From NCBI GenBank assembly GCA_047600805.1, contig JASGKG010000001.1:62001-126000 (forward strand): a stretch of DNA of 64,000 nt, read 5' to 3'. Shown here piece by piece: positions 1 through 9,436 of the stretch (within the stretch, counting starts at the first letter, position 1; every line of letters starts with the position of its first letter). Made by a program: the position numbers and the translations under genes. The notes below the pieces were generated by a model. It did no database searches. It was not told where the DNA came from and was given only the letters and a program-made list of their open reading frames with translations. Source of the stretch: JADKHC01 sp047600805 (GTDB lineage: Bacteria; Verrucomicrobiota; Verrucomicrobiia; Opitutales; Opitutaceae).

Positions 1-279
1 GTCGCTTACGACAAGTTCGTCCCCGTTTCCTTGGGCGATCAACCCGGCTGTGACACCGTCTTCGTGGAGGTCTTGGAGAGAAATGCCGTGGCAGATTTTC
101 CGCAGAGAGTTTGGCCCTACGGTTAAGTTGATGAGAGCGATCGGAGTTTCGCAGAGGAGCGCTGCGAGTTGGGCAATTTCCGTTAACGCCGTTTCCTGGG
201 CTTCTTTATCGGTCACCGGAGTCGGCAAGTGCGGCGCCAGCAGCGGCAAAATACTTTCGGGCGGTGGTAAGGCGCTCAT
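1..279 (-). CDS. GAF-domain sensor protein, N-terminal fragment
   Basis: Reading from an ATG at 279 towards the window edge, all 93 codons are open and the gene runs off the end. The N-terminus ends its linker with TDKEAQETALTEIAQLAALL and continues with ETPIALINLT. This is the usual opening of GAF domains in bacterial sensor kinases and diguanylate cyclases, where a helix is followed by PIALVSLV-like residues. Output domain and ligand lie outside the window. The gene has the same orientation as the REC-kinase at 447-1757, 167 bp downstream of that kinase's stop, so the block looks like a signalling cluster. The GAF call is by pattern only. Confidence 0.55.
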   Translation of the reverse strand, partial: MSALPPPESILPLLAPHLPTPVTDKEAQETALTEIAQLAALLCETPIALINLTVGPNSLRKICHGISLQDLHEDGVTAGLIAQGNGDELVVSD

Positions 280-446
280 TTTAAGCGTTTAGCCGACACC
301 GTCGTGAGCCGCTTGGGCGGAGCACAGGAATGACATTTTCGTGCCATGCCTCTGAAGAGAAGCACTGCTAAACCGGCTGAGTACATGAACCTACTATCGG
401 CTCCTTTCGGGCTGCCCTAAACAAATAATCTATGGTGGCTGGGCGG

Positions 447-1757
447 CTAACTCGCGGATGGGCAAGTGCTAATCGATTTAGTAGGGTCTGTCTCGCGGTC
501 GGCTGCGTCGAGCCAAAGAGAAAAGCGGAACGTGCTACCCACGTTTGCGGTGCTTTCGACTTCGATTTTCGAGCCCATCAGCTCCACTAGTTTCGCTGAA
601 ATCGAAAGGCCCAATCCGACCCCTCCGTGACGCCGTGTCGGTGAACTGTCTACTTGGACGAAGGGCTCGAAGATGAACTTCTGTTTTTCGACTGGAATAC
701 CGATTCCTGTGTCGCGGATCACGAACTGAAGTTGAATGCGGTCGCGGGTTTCCGCCTGTTTCATGACGGTTATCTCCACTTCGCCGCGCTCGGTGAACTT
801 CACCGCGTTGCTTACAAGATTGATTAGGATTTGTCCGATGCGCGTGGCGTCCGCGGTCAGGTTGTCGGGGACATTTTCGCCCACGCTCCAGCTTAACAGA
901 AGGTTTTTCTCCTGAGCGCGACAGGCAAGTGGGGCGAGGCATGCGGTCAGCTGCGCACGAAGGGAAAAGGGTGTTGGTGCATAAGGAATAGTTCCGCTCT
1001 CGACGCGCGAAAAATCCAGCATGTCGTTGATGATGTTCAGCAGGCTTTCTCCGGAAGCTTGGACGATGTCGAGCTGTTCCCGCTGGGCTTCTGAAGTCGC
1101 GCCTGCCGACATGACGTCAACCATCCCGAGAATGCCGTTCATCGGTGTGAGTAGCTCGTGACTGATGGTCGCCAGGAATTCGTTTTTTGCGTGATCCGCG
1201 CATTTGGCGACCCTTTGGGCCTCGCGAAGATCCGCGAGCGTTTTTTGGTGCGATTCCAATTCGCGATGGAGGTGCTCATTCGCTTTCACGAGTTCTTCCG
1301 TGCGGGCGGCGACACGGCGCTCCAACTCGGCTTTGGTTTCCTTGAGTTCCTGCGATGTGCGATGATGGTGAAGCGCCATGTCGATCGTGAACTTTAGTTC
1401 GCGTTCCCTAAACGGTTTCAAGAGGTAACTGTAAGGACGTATGGCGTTGGCGCGCTCCAGCGTCGTCAGATCGGCGTTCGCCGTCAGGAAAATGATGGGC
1501 AAATCGTGGTTTTGCAGGATGTGCTCGGCGGTTTCGATACCATCCATTTCTCCATCCAGCATGATATCCATCAAGATGATGTCGGGGTGCTCAGCCTCGA
1601 CTTGGAGGATCGCATCGTCGCCGGAACCCGCGACACCGACGACTTCGCATCCGAGATTTTGCAGGCGGACCTTGAGATCAAGCGCCACGATGTACTCGTC
1701 TTCGGTGACGAGTATGCGGGGAGGCTTCGGTGCGCTTACGCCATGGGCTGAGTCCAT
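447..1757 (-). CDS. Hybrid REC-histidine kinase
   Basis: A 436-residue cytoplasmic signalling protein. An N-terminal receiver (about 13-130) has the acidic pair ED 19-20, phospho-acceptor Asp64, Thr92 and Lys114. A coiled coil (about 135-185) leads to a HisKA dimerisation domain with His200 in ISHELLTPMNG, and then an HATPase_c domain. The HATPase has N-box Asn313/Asn317, G1 box DTGIGI (349-354) and G2 box around 378-384. There is no membrane segment, so input is probably phosphotransfer to the receiver. The usual Arg after HEL in HisKA is Leu here. It is divergent from the PhoB-like regulator at 1908, a possible but unproven partner. Confidence 0.9.
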   Translation of the reverse strand: MDSAHGVSAPKPPRILVTEDEYIVALDLKVRLQNLGCEVVGVAGSGDDAILQVEAEHPDIILMDIMLDGEMDGIETAEHILQNHDLPIIFLTANADLTTLERANAIRPYSYLLKPFRERELKFTIDMALHHHRTSQELKETKAELERRVAARTEELVKANEHLHRELESHQKTLADLREAQRVAKCADHAKNEFLATISHELLTPMNGILGMVDVMSAGATSEAQREQLDIVQASGESLLNIINDMLDFSRVESGTIPYAPTPFSLRAQLTACLAPLACRAQEKNLLLSWSVGENVPDNLTADATRIGQILINLVSNAVKFTERGEVEITVMKQAETRDRIQLQFVIRDTGIGIPVEKQKFIFEPFVQVDSSPTRRHGGVGLGLSISAKLVELMGSKIEVESTANVGSTFRFSLWLDAADRETDPTKSISTCPSAS

Positions 1758-1789
1758 GGTGCCATTCTGCCTGAACTCGTTTTTCCACT

Positions 1790-1806
1790 TGTCACGGTCA
1801 TGTCAC
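1790..1806. promoter_or_regulatory. PHO-box-like direct repeat
   Basis: TGTCAC occurs at 1790-1795 and again at 1801-1806, an 11-bp period. PhoB/OmpR-family winged-helix regulators bind tandem half-sites with this spacing, and the PhoB box uses CTGTCA-type half-sites. It lies between the divergent kinase (start 1757) and response regulator (start 1908), where autoregulation would be expected. Binding is inferred only. Confidence 0.35.
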
Positions 1807-1852
1807 AAAAAGAGAGGAATCCGTTCTTCACGGCTCTGGCAGTGGCGCTAAT

Positions 1853-1867
1853 AGGAATATTATTCCT
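1853..1867. promoter_or_regulatory. Perfect 15-bp palindrome upstream of response regulator
   Basis: AGGAATATTATTCCT is a perfect palindrome centred 48 bp before the ATG at 1908. It is AT-rich and lies in a GC-rich intergenic region, so it is a candidate operator or promoter-overlapping site for one of the divergent genes. No family is assigned. Confidence 0.35.
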
Positions 1868-1907
1868 TTGATGCCGGTCGGACAGCCGTTAGGAACAAAG
1901 CACCTTC

Positions 1908-2612
1908 ATGACGCCTTTGCCTAGAATCTTGGTTGTAGACGATGAGAAGCCGATGAGGGCCAGTATTTGCCAATGCCTTCTTTCCGAAGGTTATAGGGTC
2001 CTGGAAGCCGTGGATGGAGCGCAGGGATTGGAGATGATCGCGCAGGAAAAGCCGGCTTTGATCGTCCTCGACGTGATGATGCCGAACCTCACCGGTCTCG
2101 AAGTGGCCGCAGAAGTTCGTCGGCTCGGGCTAACCACACCTGTTTTGATGCTGACCACTCGGAACGAAATACCCCAGAAGGTTGCAGGACTCGAGGCTGG
2201 CGCTGACGATTATTTGGCCAAGCCGTTTGATCGCAGGGAACTGTTAGCCCGCGTGCAGGCGTTGCTCCGGAGGCAGAATTTCGGCCAGGTACAGAAAAAG
2301 GTTTCCCAACTCAAATTTGGTGAAGTGATCGTCGATTTGGAAAAAAAGACGGCGACGCGAGGTGCGGTGCAGATTCCGCTGACCAGCACAGAATTCGCCT
2401 TGTTAGAGCTGTTGGGTAAGCATTTGGGTTCGCCCGTGTCGCGAGACCTCATCCTCGATGCGGTGTGGGGCTACACCTATTTCCCCTCAACCCGTACCGT
2501 CGACACGCACATCTATCGGTTGCGAAAAAAGATCGGGGACAACGGAGAAGATCCGCGCTGGCTGAGAAAAGTGCAAGGTGAGGGCTACGTCCTCACCAGC
2601 GATAGCAATTAG
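1908..2612 (+). CDS. OmpR/PhoB-family response regulator
   Basis: A 234-residue transcriptional regulator. The receiver domain (about 5-118) has Asp11/Asp12, phospho-acceptor Asp55 and Lys105 in YLAKPF. It is followed by a winged-helix DNA-binding domain (about 135-230) with TSTEFALLELL, the recognition region STRTVDTHIYRLRKKI and a terminal GEGYVL wing. Length and order are typical of the family. It is divergent from the REC-kinase at 447-1757. The 11-bp direct repeat and the palindrome in the 150-bp gap are candidate autoregulatory sites. No classical membrane kinase is adjacent, so the cognate sensor is uncertain. Confidence 0.93.
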   Translation: MTPLPRILVVDDEKPMRASICQCLLSEGYRVLEAVDGAQGLEMIAQEKPALIVLDVMMPNLTGLEVAAEVRRLGLTTPVLMLTTRNEIPQKVAGLEAGADDYLAKPFDRRELLARVQALLRRQNFGQVQKKVSQLKFGEVIVDLEKKTATRGAVQIPLTSTEFALLELLGKHLGSPVSRDLILDAVWGYTYFPSTRTVDTHIYRLRKKIGDNGEDPRWLRKVQGEGYVLTSDSN

Positions 2613-2634
2613 TGCGGCGAGTTGGATCGGCTTT

Positions 2635-3513
<879 letters not shown>

Positions 3514-3551
3514 GGGCGCGGGGCCTATTTATACAAATATTGCCTGCATCA

Positions 3552-4160
3552 ATGCCGACATTGGAACAAGTCTGCAAACGTCTCTTTTCTGGTCCTTCTT
3601 GGTTTCTGAAATGCATCATCGGAGCGCTGCTGCTGGCCGTGCCGGTGGCGCACTTCTTTGCGTTCGGCTATTTGTATGAGTTGGTAGCGCGAGCGCGGCG
3701 GGGCGACAGCCTGGATTTCCCTGACTGGGACGATTGGCGGCGGCTCTTCGTGAACGGTATTCCCGCGTTCGTGATCTTTCTGTTTTTGGGTATTTTACCA
3801 CTGGCCATTGGTTGGGTTCTGACGCTCCCGCTGCGCCCGATGGGCTATGGTGTTTTCGCGTATCTTCCCATGGTGCCCGGTGCTCTGTTGGCTGCGCCGT
3901 TGACCGCAGCGGGCGTTTATCAGTTTCAAAAACGTGAAGAATACCGGGACGCCTTCCGAATCTGGTTGCTGGTCACGATGCTCCGCTCGACAAAAGCTCG
4001 CTTTGTCATCCCAACGCTGGCGGTGTGCGGGTGCGTTGTAGTGCTCTACCCATTAATGACTTTCGCAATCTTCATCGCCCTTGCAGGCGGCTGGAGTTTT
4101 TACTCCGCCTTGTTTCGAGCGGTAGAAGAGTCTCGTAAAAGCGGTGTCCGTTACGCATAA
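3552..4160 (+). CDS. DUF4013-like membrane protein
   Basis: About 202 residues from the ATG at 3552. An earlier in-frame ATG at 3501 would extend it into the start of the prenyltransferase and adds no typical sequence, so the later start is preferred. Hydrophobic segments lie near residues 20-40, 60-85, 95-115 and 150-185, giving a four-helix integral membrane protein. The pattern LYELVARARRGDSLDFPDWDDW is typical of DUF4013 proteins, which have no established function (the motif is described in two overlapping parts: LYELVARARRG and LDFPDWDDW). The FmdB-like gene follows after 18 bp, so the two may be co-transcribed. Confidence 0.7.
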   Translation: MPTLEQVCKRLFSGPSWFLKCIIGALLLAVPVAHFFAFGYLYELVARARRGDSLDFPDWDDWRRLFVNGIPAFVIFLFLGILPLAIGWVLTLPLRPMGYGVFAYLPMVPGALLAAPLTAAGVYQFQKREEYRDAFRIWLLVTMLRSTKARFVIPTLAVCGCVVVLYPLMTFAIFIALAGGWSFYSALFRAVEESRKSGVRYA

Positions 4161-4178
4161 CGCTGCGCTTTTTCAATC

Positions 4179-4442
4179 ATGCCTACTTACGAGTATTCCT
4201 GCCTGAAATGTGGAAAAGACTTCGAAGTCTTTCAGTCGATGAAAGATGCGCCCCTGACCCAATGCACCTGTGGGAAGAAGGGCAAAGTTCGCCGCAAGAT
4301 TGGTGGCGGTGCCGGGCTGATCTTCAAGGGCTCGGGTTTTTACATCACTGATTACAAGAATAAGTCAGGTTCAAAGAGTGAGAGCGGCAAAGAAAACGTA
4401 AAATCGCCTCCTCCGGCGTCTTCTGCGAAAACCTCGGATTGA
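4179..4442 (+). CDS. FmdB-family zinc ribbon protein
   Basis: An 87-residue protein starting MPTYEYSC, with CLKCGK near residue 8 and CTCGK near 30. This gives the four cysteines of an FmdB/CxxC_CXXC_SSSS putative zinc ribbon. GLIFKGSGFYITDY near 45-58 is also characteristic of the family. The tail is Lys/Ser/Pro-rich and probably disordered. The family was named from a formylmethanofuran dehydrogenase regulator, but its bacterial role is unknown. It is downstream of the DUF4013 gene. A second FmdB-like gene lies at 21210-21446. Confidence 0.85.
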   Translation: MPTYEYSCLKCGKDFEVFQSMKDAPLTQCTCGKKGKVRRKIGGGAGLIFKGSGFYITDYKNKSGSKSESGKENVKSPPPASSAKTSD

Positions 4443-4487
4443 ATTCCGGGTCTTCCTCATGTCCAATCACACCACCCCTGATTTACC

Positions 4488-5282
4488 ATGAGGAACCGAA
4501 AATTAGACCGCGCCCTCTACGGCCCTTCCATTTACGAGATCACATTTGGCGTGATCTTTAGTGTTCTGCTCGGAGCGGCGCTCGCCGTGTTCTTCCTTAT
4601 TTTTAAACCCGCCGAGGAAGTTTCTGAGATGCCCAAAGAGGATCAGCGCGTGCGCGGAGTGACCTATTATGTCCCCGGCACGTTCGACGCGGTGAAATCG
4701 AAGCAGTGGCGTCGCAAGGTTCAGATGGTCCTCGAGAGTTCTCCGGGTGAAGTGTCCTTCAGCGAAGACGATCTTAACATGTGCATTCTTTCCAACACGG
4801 AAGGCGGTAAGAAAGTGTTGGATAAGGCCGCCAAAGAAGCAGCCGCTGCGCAAAATTCTCCCGCGAAAGGCGCACCGGCGAAGCCCGGCGCGAAACCCGC
4901 CCCGGCTGCTCCACAAGCCGCGACGGAACCTCCGCCGCCCGAAGCGCCACCGAGTGAGCTATTCACTCCCGGTGCTGCCAATTTCCGTGTGCGTGACGGT
5001 GTTGTTCAAGTCGGTCTGCCGAGCACGCTCAACACGTTGGGCTACCAATTCCCGATCATCCTCCAAGCGCGCGGAGGATTTGAGAAGACCGGCGACATGT
5101 ACGTTTATGTTCCCGACGAAGTCATGATCGGCTCGCTGCCGTTGCATCGTTTCCCGCACGCGGTCGAATTTCTGATGAAGAAAGCGATGGCCAGCGAAGC
5201 GATTCCGCCGGAGGCACTCGCAGCGTGGAAAAAGGTCAAGACGGTGGTTGTCGATGGCAAGGTGATCAAACTCACCATCTGA
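4488..5282 (+). CDS. Conserved-looking membrane-anchored protein of unknown function
   Basis: A 264-residue protein not recognised as any named family. One transmembrane helix (about 18-40, ending VFFLIFKP) near the N-terminus should anchor a periplasmic domain. A low-complexity Ala/Pro linker spans about 120-155. A globular C-terminal part (160-264) contains FRVRDGVVQVGLP and ends in KTVVVDGKVIKLTI. The distribution suggests a beta-rich domain. It is 46 bp downstream of the FmdB-like gene on the same strand and followed by a terminator-like hairpin, so it probably ends that transcript. Confidence 0.65.
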   Translation: MRNRKLDRALYGPSIYEITFGVIFSVLLGAALAVFFLIFKPAEEVSEMPKEDQRVRGVTYYVPGTFDAVKSKQWRRKVQMVLESSPGEVSFSEDDLNMCILSNTEGGKKVLDKAAKEAAAAQNSPAKGAPAKPGAKPAPAAPQAATEPPPPEAPPSELFTPGAANFRVRDGVVQVGLPSTLNTLGYQFPIILQARGGFEKTGDMYVYVPDEVMIGSLPLHRFPHAVEFLMKKAMASEAIPPEALAAWKKVKTVVVDGKVIKLTI

Positions 5283-5291
5283 GCCTTGTTC

Positions 5292-5335
5292 GCGCCCCCA
5301 CCGAGTGACGTCGGTTTACGGGCGCTCTTGTTTGC
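5292..5335 (+). terminator. Rho-independent terminator-like hairpin
   Basis: GCGCCC (5292-5297) can pair with GGGCGC (5320-5325), and an inner CCGA/TCGG pairing lies inside it. A T-rich stretch follows at 5326-5333. It sits between convergent genes ending at 5282 and 5403, and probably ends the plus-strand transcript. Confidence 0.5.
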
Positions 5336-5402
5336 CTCAGTGGTCTAGACAAAATGTTTTGGCCGGTATTTGGCCCTTGCTGAACGTTGGGTCCGTGCGG
5401 CT

Positions 5403-6557
5403 CTAGAAAGCTGCTAGCAGCTTCTTTAGGTCGACATGTTCGGTGATCAGCTTTTTGATCACCGGGATCTTGTCGGTGTCCTGCGGTTGTGTTTTCACCG
5501 TCATGCTGTTGATCTTCGAAGTGATCGTGTAGCTTTCCTCCTTGGCGGCGATGACCGGGATGTCCGTCTGGGCGAGGAGTTCGAGGAGCTTTTCGTGCGG
5601 CGGAATGTCGTTTGTGAGGATGATGCCCGCAATGGTGCGCTCGCCGGAAAGCTTGGCGCTCGAAATCGCCGCAAGGATGATGTCGTCACGATCGCCCGGG
5701 GTGATGATAAGAACGCCAGGCTGAATATAGTCGACGATGCCTTTCGCCGTCATTGCGCCGACCACGACGCGTTGAACGCGCTGGCGAGCGCTGCGCCGCC
5801 CGTTCAGCCATTTGCCATTAATTTCCTCGGCGATTTGTGAAAGGTTGGGTGCGGTCAGAACTTTTTGAATGGGCAATACGCCTAACAAGGGCACGCCCAG
5901 GCGTTCCAGGCCGAGGCCGGCGTATTCGGCCACGAGCGAAATTTTGTCGGTTTCAACTTTGTTGAGGATCGCACCGATCACCTCGACGCCTTCCTTGTCG
6001 AAGAGGGCTTTGTTAAGTGCGATTTCGTCGACCGGGCGTCCAATACCGCCCGAGCTAACCAAAATAACTTTCGCGTCGAGAAGTTTGGCGACGCGTGCGT
6101 TTGAGAGATCGAAAACCGAACCAACGCCCGCGTGCCCGGTGCCCTCGATGATGGTAAAATCTTTTTCCCAGGAAACACGGTCGAACGCGCGGCAGATTTT
6201 GTCTTCAAGCTGCGGGAGCGTTTCGGTCGGATGTTTAAGAAAGCGCCGCGTGAATGTACCGTCGACCGTCACCGGGCTCATGCTCTCGATCGGAACGTGT
6301 ACATTGTAGATCACGTCGAGGAGGTAGGAATCTTCGTCGACCTGATGCCCTTCAACCTCGATAAACCGCTGGCCGACCGGCTTGATGAATCCAACCCGTG
6401 GATACAGTCCCATCAGCGCGCCGAACAGGCCGAGGCAAGTCGTGGTCTTGCCATCATTCATCCGTGTAGCTGCCACGAAAATACGCTTCGTGATGTGATT
6501 GGTTGGCTTGGAAAGAAGCGGCAGCGCCGGAACGTCAGCGGGATTCGGATAAGTCAT
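5403..6557 (-). CDS. P-loop/DRTGG-domain protein (Pta N-terminal-like)
   Basis: A 384-residue protein resembling the non-catalytic N-terminal half of large phosphotransacetylases. A BioD/CobQ-like P-loop domain begins with RIFVAATRMNDGKTT (about 25-39; GKT Walker A). A DRTGG domain near 270-384 contains GDRDDIILAAISS. In enterobacterial Pta these parts are fused to the catalytic domain and sense metabolites such as NADH and pyruvate. Here the protein is separate and lies 52 bp downstream of the catalytic gene, so it is probably a co-transcribed regulator or partner. An independent role in dethiobiotin- or cobyrinate-like chemistry is less likely. Confidence 0.82.
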   Translation of the reverse strand: MTYPNPADVPALPLLSKPTNHITKRIFVAATRMNDGKTTTCLGLFGALMGLYPRVGFIKPVGQRFIEVEGHQVDEDSYLLDVIYNVHVPIESMSPVTVDGTFTRRFLKHPTETLPQLEDKICRAFDRVSWEKDFTIIEGTGHAGVGSVFDLSNARVAKLLDAKVILVSSGGIGRPVDEIALNKALFDKEGVEVIGAILNKVETDKISLVAEYAGLGLERLGVPLLGVLPIQKVLTAPNLSQIAEEINGKWLNGRRSARQRVQRVVVGAMTAKGIVDYIQPGVLIITPGDRDDIILAAISSAKLSGERTIAGIILTNDIPPHEKLLELLAQTDIPVIAAKEESYTITSKINSMTVKTQPQDTDKIPVIKKLITEHVDLKKLLAAF

Positions 6558-6609
6558 GAAAGGCAGTAGATGCTTAAATTATACCGCGCCGGCGCGCCGG
6601 GCGAGCCCA

Positions 6610-7680
6610 TCACATCGTTCCGTACAGCAGGCGGCGGTCGATGGCTTGGCAGCCGACGATGGCGGCGGCGCCGAAAACATCGTGAGCGCTGGAGCCGCGA
6701 CTAATCTCGGCGGCGGGACGCGTGAGACCAGTCACGATTTGGCCGTAGCAGTTGGCGCCAGCAAGCAAGTGGACAAGTTTGAAAGCGATGTTGCCGCTAT
6801 TGAGATCCGGGAAAATCAGGACGTTGGCTTTTCCGGCAACCGGGCCAGAAACGTGTTTGATCTCTGCTGCGGAAGGATCGAACGCCGCGTCGACCTGAAG
6901 TTCTCCGTCGATTTCGACTTCGAGCGACAGCGCCTTGGCACGCGCTCGCGCAAGTTCCGTGGCCGTGCGCATTTTTAGGAGCGAAGGATGGTTCGAAGTG
7001 CTCTTGGACGCCCAGCTCAGCATCGCCACGCGAGGTGTTTCGCCGGTGATATGCCGCGCGACGGTCGCCGTGGTGACGGCGATGTCGGCCAGTTGCTCTG
7101 GCGTCGGTTCGGGAATAACGCCGCAGTCGGCGAAGAAAAGCGTGCCGTCGCTGCCGACCTTTTTCTCGTCGAAATCGATGATCATGAGCGACGACGCGGT
7201 TTGTGCGCCGGGCTGGCGGGGGATGATCTGGAAAAGCGGTCGAAGTGCGCTCGAGGTTGTGCGCGTGGCGCCAGCAACCATGGCGTCGGCCTGGCTGTTG
7301 GAAAGCATTAACGTCGCGTAATAACTCGTGTCCTTTACGGCCTCGCGCGCTTCGGCAGGTGTGAGGCCTTTTTCCCGGCGCAGTTGTTGGAATTGACCGA
7401 CGAAGGTTTCAAAATCTTCGCTGCGCTCCGGCTCGATGATGCGCATACCTTGGAGGTTAATGTCCAAGCGTGCTGCGGTCGCTTTGATAGTCGCGCGGTC
7501 GCCCAGCAAAATCGGGGCGCCCATACGCCGAGTCACCCATTGACGCGCAGCTTGAAGAATGCGCGGATCCGCTCCTTCGGGAAAAACGATGCGCTTGGGA
7601 TGGCGCTGCAGTCTTTCGATAAGTTTCGGAACGATAGGCATGACGCGGGGAAGGGTGTTGGCTGACGCGGTGTCCGTCAA
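6610..7680 (-). CDS. pta: Phosphate acetyltransferase (catalytic domain only)
   Basis: A 356-residue enzyme interconverting acetyl-CoA plus phosphate with acetyl phosphate plus CoA, the first step of acetate overflow with AckA. The N-terminus has KRIVFPEGADPRILQAA. Central TSYYATLMLSNSQADAMVAG and later HVSGPVAGKANVLIFPDLNS and GLTRPAAEISRG are typical PTA_PTB signatures. Length matches the short, catalytic-only form. A second Met at residue 14 (7641) is an alternative start. The P-loop/DRTGG gene follows at 6557. No ackA is present in the window. MurJ is transcribed divergently. Confidence 0.92.
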   Translation of the reverse strand: MTDTASANTLPRVMPIVPKLIERLQRHPKRIVFPEGADPRILQAARQWVTRRMGAPILLGDRATIKATAARLDINLQGMRIIEPERSEDFETFVGQFQQLRREKGLTPAEAREAVKDTSYYATLMLSNSQADAMVAGATRTTSSALRPLFQIIPRQPGAQTASSLMIIDFDEKKVGSDGTLFFADCGVIPEPTPEQLADIAVTTATVARHITGETPRVAMLSWASKSTSNHPSLLKMRTATELARARAKALSLEVEIDGELQVDAAFDPSAAEIKHVSGPVAGKANVLIFPDLNSGNIAFKLVHLLAGANCYGQIVTGLTRPAAEISRGSSAHDVFGAAAIVGCQAIDRRLLYGTM

Positions 7681-7786
7681 TGCCGGTTACGCGCCGACAA
7701 GGAGTGTCCTCACGCAGCCGAATGAACGCGGTTCCCTCAGCGGTAATAACTTGCTAAGGTCATGGGGCAGCCCGAAAACCAGACGC

Positions 7787-9433
7787 GTGTCGAAAAACCT
7801 CAAGAACATCAGTGTTGTTGCTTCCGCAACGATGATCTCGCGTGTGCTCGGTTTGGTGCGCGAAACACTGACGGCGGCGGTCTTCGGCACAAGCGCACTG
7901 GCTTCTGCCTACGCGACGGCTTTTCAGCTGCCGAATCTATTTCGACGTCTGCTCGCGGAAGGCGGCATGACCGCGGCGTTTATTCCGACGCTTACCGAGG
8001 AAACGGAAAAGCGGCAGCGTGCCGGAGCTTTTGCGCTGATCAGCCAAGTCGCGAGCTGGTTACTCGTGGCGTCCGGCGCGGTAGTTGGCCTCTCGATTTT
8101 GCTGTTGAGTCAGCAAAATTTTATCGCGTCAGCGGGGCGTTCTTTCGGTGCCGAACCAGAGACCATCGGCCGATGGCTGCTCGCGGCAAAACTGGCGGTG
8201 ATCTTGTTTCCCTATTTGGTGTTCGTGTGTCTCGCGGCGGCTTTCAGCGCGGCGTTGCAGACGTTTAACCGTTTCCTAGAGCCAGCGTTGTCGCCGATTT
8301 GGCTGAACGTGGCGATGATTGGTTTCCTCGCGACGGGCGCGTATATCACGCAGGTCGATCTGCTGAAGATGAAATGGTTTTGTGCGGGCGTGCTGCTCGG
8401 CGGGTTTTTGCAGATGGCGGTGCCGGCGTGGGCGTTGACGCGCGAAGGTTGGCGTCCGCGTTTCGATTTGAGCTGGAGCGAACCGGTGCGCGCGGTGGTG
8501 CGTTTGATGGGGCCGACGGTCTTGGGGTCCGCGGTTTATCTGATCAACATGACAGTGTCGCGTTTCGTGGGCCTTTCGCTGAGCGATGCGACAGTGTCCG
8601 TTTTAAATTACGCGCAGCGATTGATGGAGCTTCCGATTGGCGTGTTCGCGGTGGCGGTTTCGACAGTGGTGTTTCCTTTGATCACGCGGCACGCGGCGCG
8701 CGGCGACATGGAGGAAATGGGCGATGCCTATCGCAAGGGCATGCGCTTGATTTTGATCATCAATGTTCCCGCGGCGGCTGGACTCGCAGCTTTAGCCGAA
8801 CCAGTCATTAGACTATTATTTCAACATGGAGCGTTCCACGCGTCGGATACGCGATTGATGGTGCCGGTGCTGATTGTGTACGCCTGGGGGCTGCCGTTTT
8901 TCTCTTTTGTGAACTTGGCGCTGCGTGCGTTCTACGCGCAAAAAGATACGCGCACCCCGGTTCGTGCGGCCGTTCTCAGCTTTTTTATAAATCTCGCACT
9001 GAGCCTCGCGTTAATGGGACCGCTTTCGACGGTCGGGCTGGCTTTGGCGGGGAACGTGGCGATCGTCGTGCAAGCGTGGTATCTGCAAACGAAACTGGAG
9101 CGCAAGGCGCCGCAGTTGGCGTTTCATCACCTTTGGGGCGGGCTGAGCAAAGTTTTGGTTGCTTCTGCGGTGATGGGATTGGTGGTTTACGGAGGTTGGA
9201 TTTTGACCCGTCACTGGCTGCCGGTTTCCGCGGGAGCGGCCGCCTCGGCTCCGGCAGAAAGTGCTTCAATCCTCGGGCGACTTATGCGGAACGCCGCGGA
9301 AGCGGGTCTGCTGGCGGCGTGGATTGCTGCTGGCGTGGCGATTTATGGCGGACTTTTGTGGATGCTCCGTATCGACGGGCGTGAAGAAATCGTCGCGCTC
9401 GTGCAGAAAAAATTCCAGCGCCGTCGCGCTTAA
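7787..9433 (+). CDS. murJ: Lipid II flippase MurJ
   Basis: About 548 residues from a GTG at 7787, giving MSKNLKNISVVASATMISRV at the N-terminus, where the family normally begins. The frame stays open upstream to 7559, but that extension overlaps pta and has atypical composition. The protein is an integral membrane MOP-superfamily transporter of about 14 helices that moves lipid II across the inner membrane for peptidoglycan synthesis. Typical motifs are SRVLGLVRETLTAAVFG, AYATAFQLPNLFRRLLAEG and LPIGVFAVAVSTVVFP. The start codon is uncertain because no clear Shine-Dalgarno site precedes it. Confidence 0.92.
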   Translation: MSKNLKNISVVASATMISRVLGLVRETLTAAVFGTSALASAYATAFQLPNLFRRLLAEGGMTAAFIPTLTEETEKRQRAGAFALISQVASWLLVASGAVVGLSILLLSQQNFIASAGRSFGAEPETIGRWLLAAKLAVILFPYLVFVCLAAAFSAALQTFNRFLEPALSPIWLNVAMIGFLATGAYITQVDLLKMKWFCAGVLLGGFLQMAVPAWALTREGWRPRFDLSWSEPVRAVVRLMGPTVLGSAVYLINMTVSRFVGLSLSDATVSVLNYAQRLMELPIGVFAVAVSTVVFPLITRHAARGDMEEMGDAYRKGMRLILIINVPAAAGLAALAEPVIRLLFQHGAFHASDTRLMVPVLIVYAWGLPFFSFVNLALRAFYAQKDTRTPVRAAVLSFFINLALSLALMGPLSTVGLALAGNVAIVVQAWYLQTKLERKAPQLAFHHLWGGLSKVLVASAVMGLVVYGGWILTRHWLPVSAGAAASAPAESASILGRLMRNAAEAGLLAAWIAAGVAIYGGLLWMLRIDGREEIVALVQKKFQRRRA

Positions 9434-9436
9434 GGC

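Noticed and set aside
50..292. Open frame of 80 codons on the plus strand
   Set aside because: It is antisense to the GAF-type N-terminus, which is open through the window edge and has a recognisable pattern.
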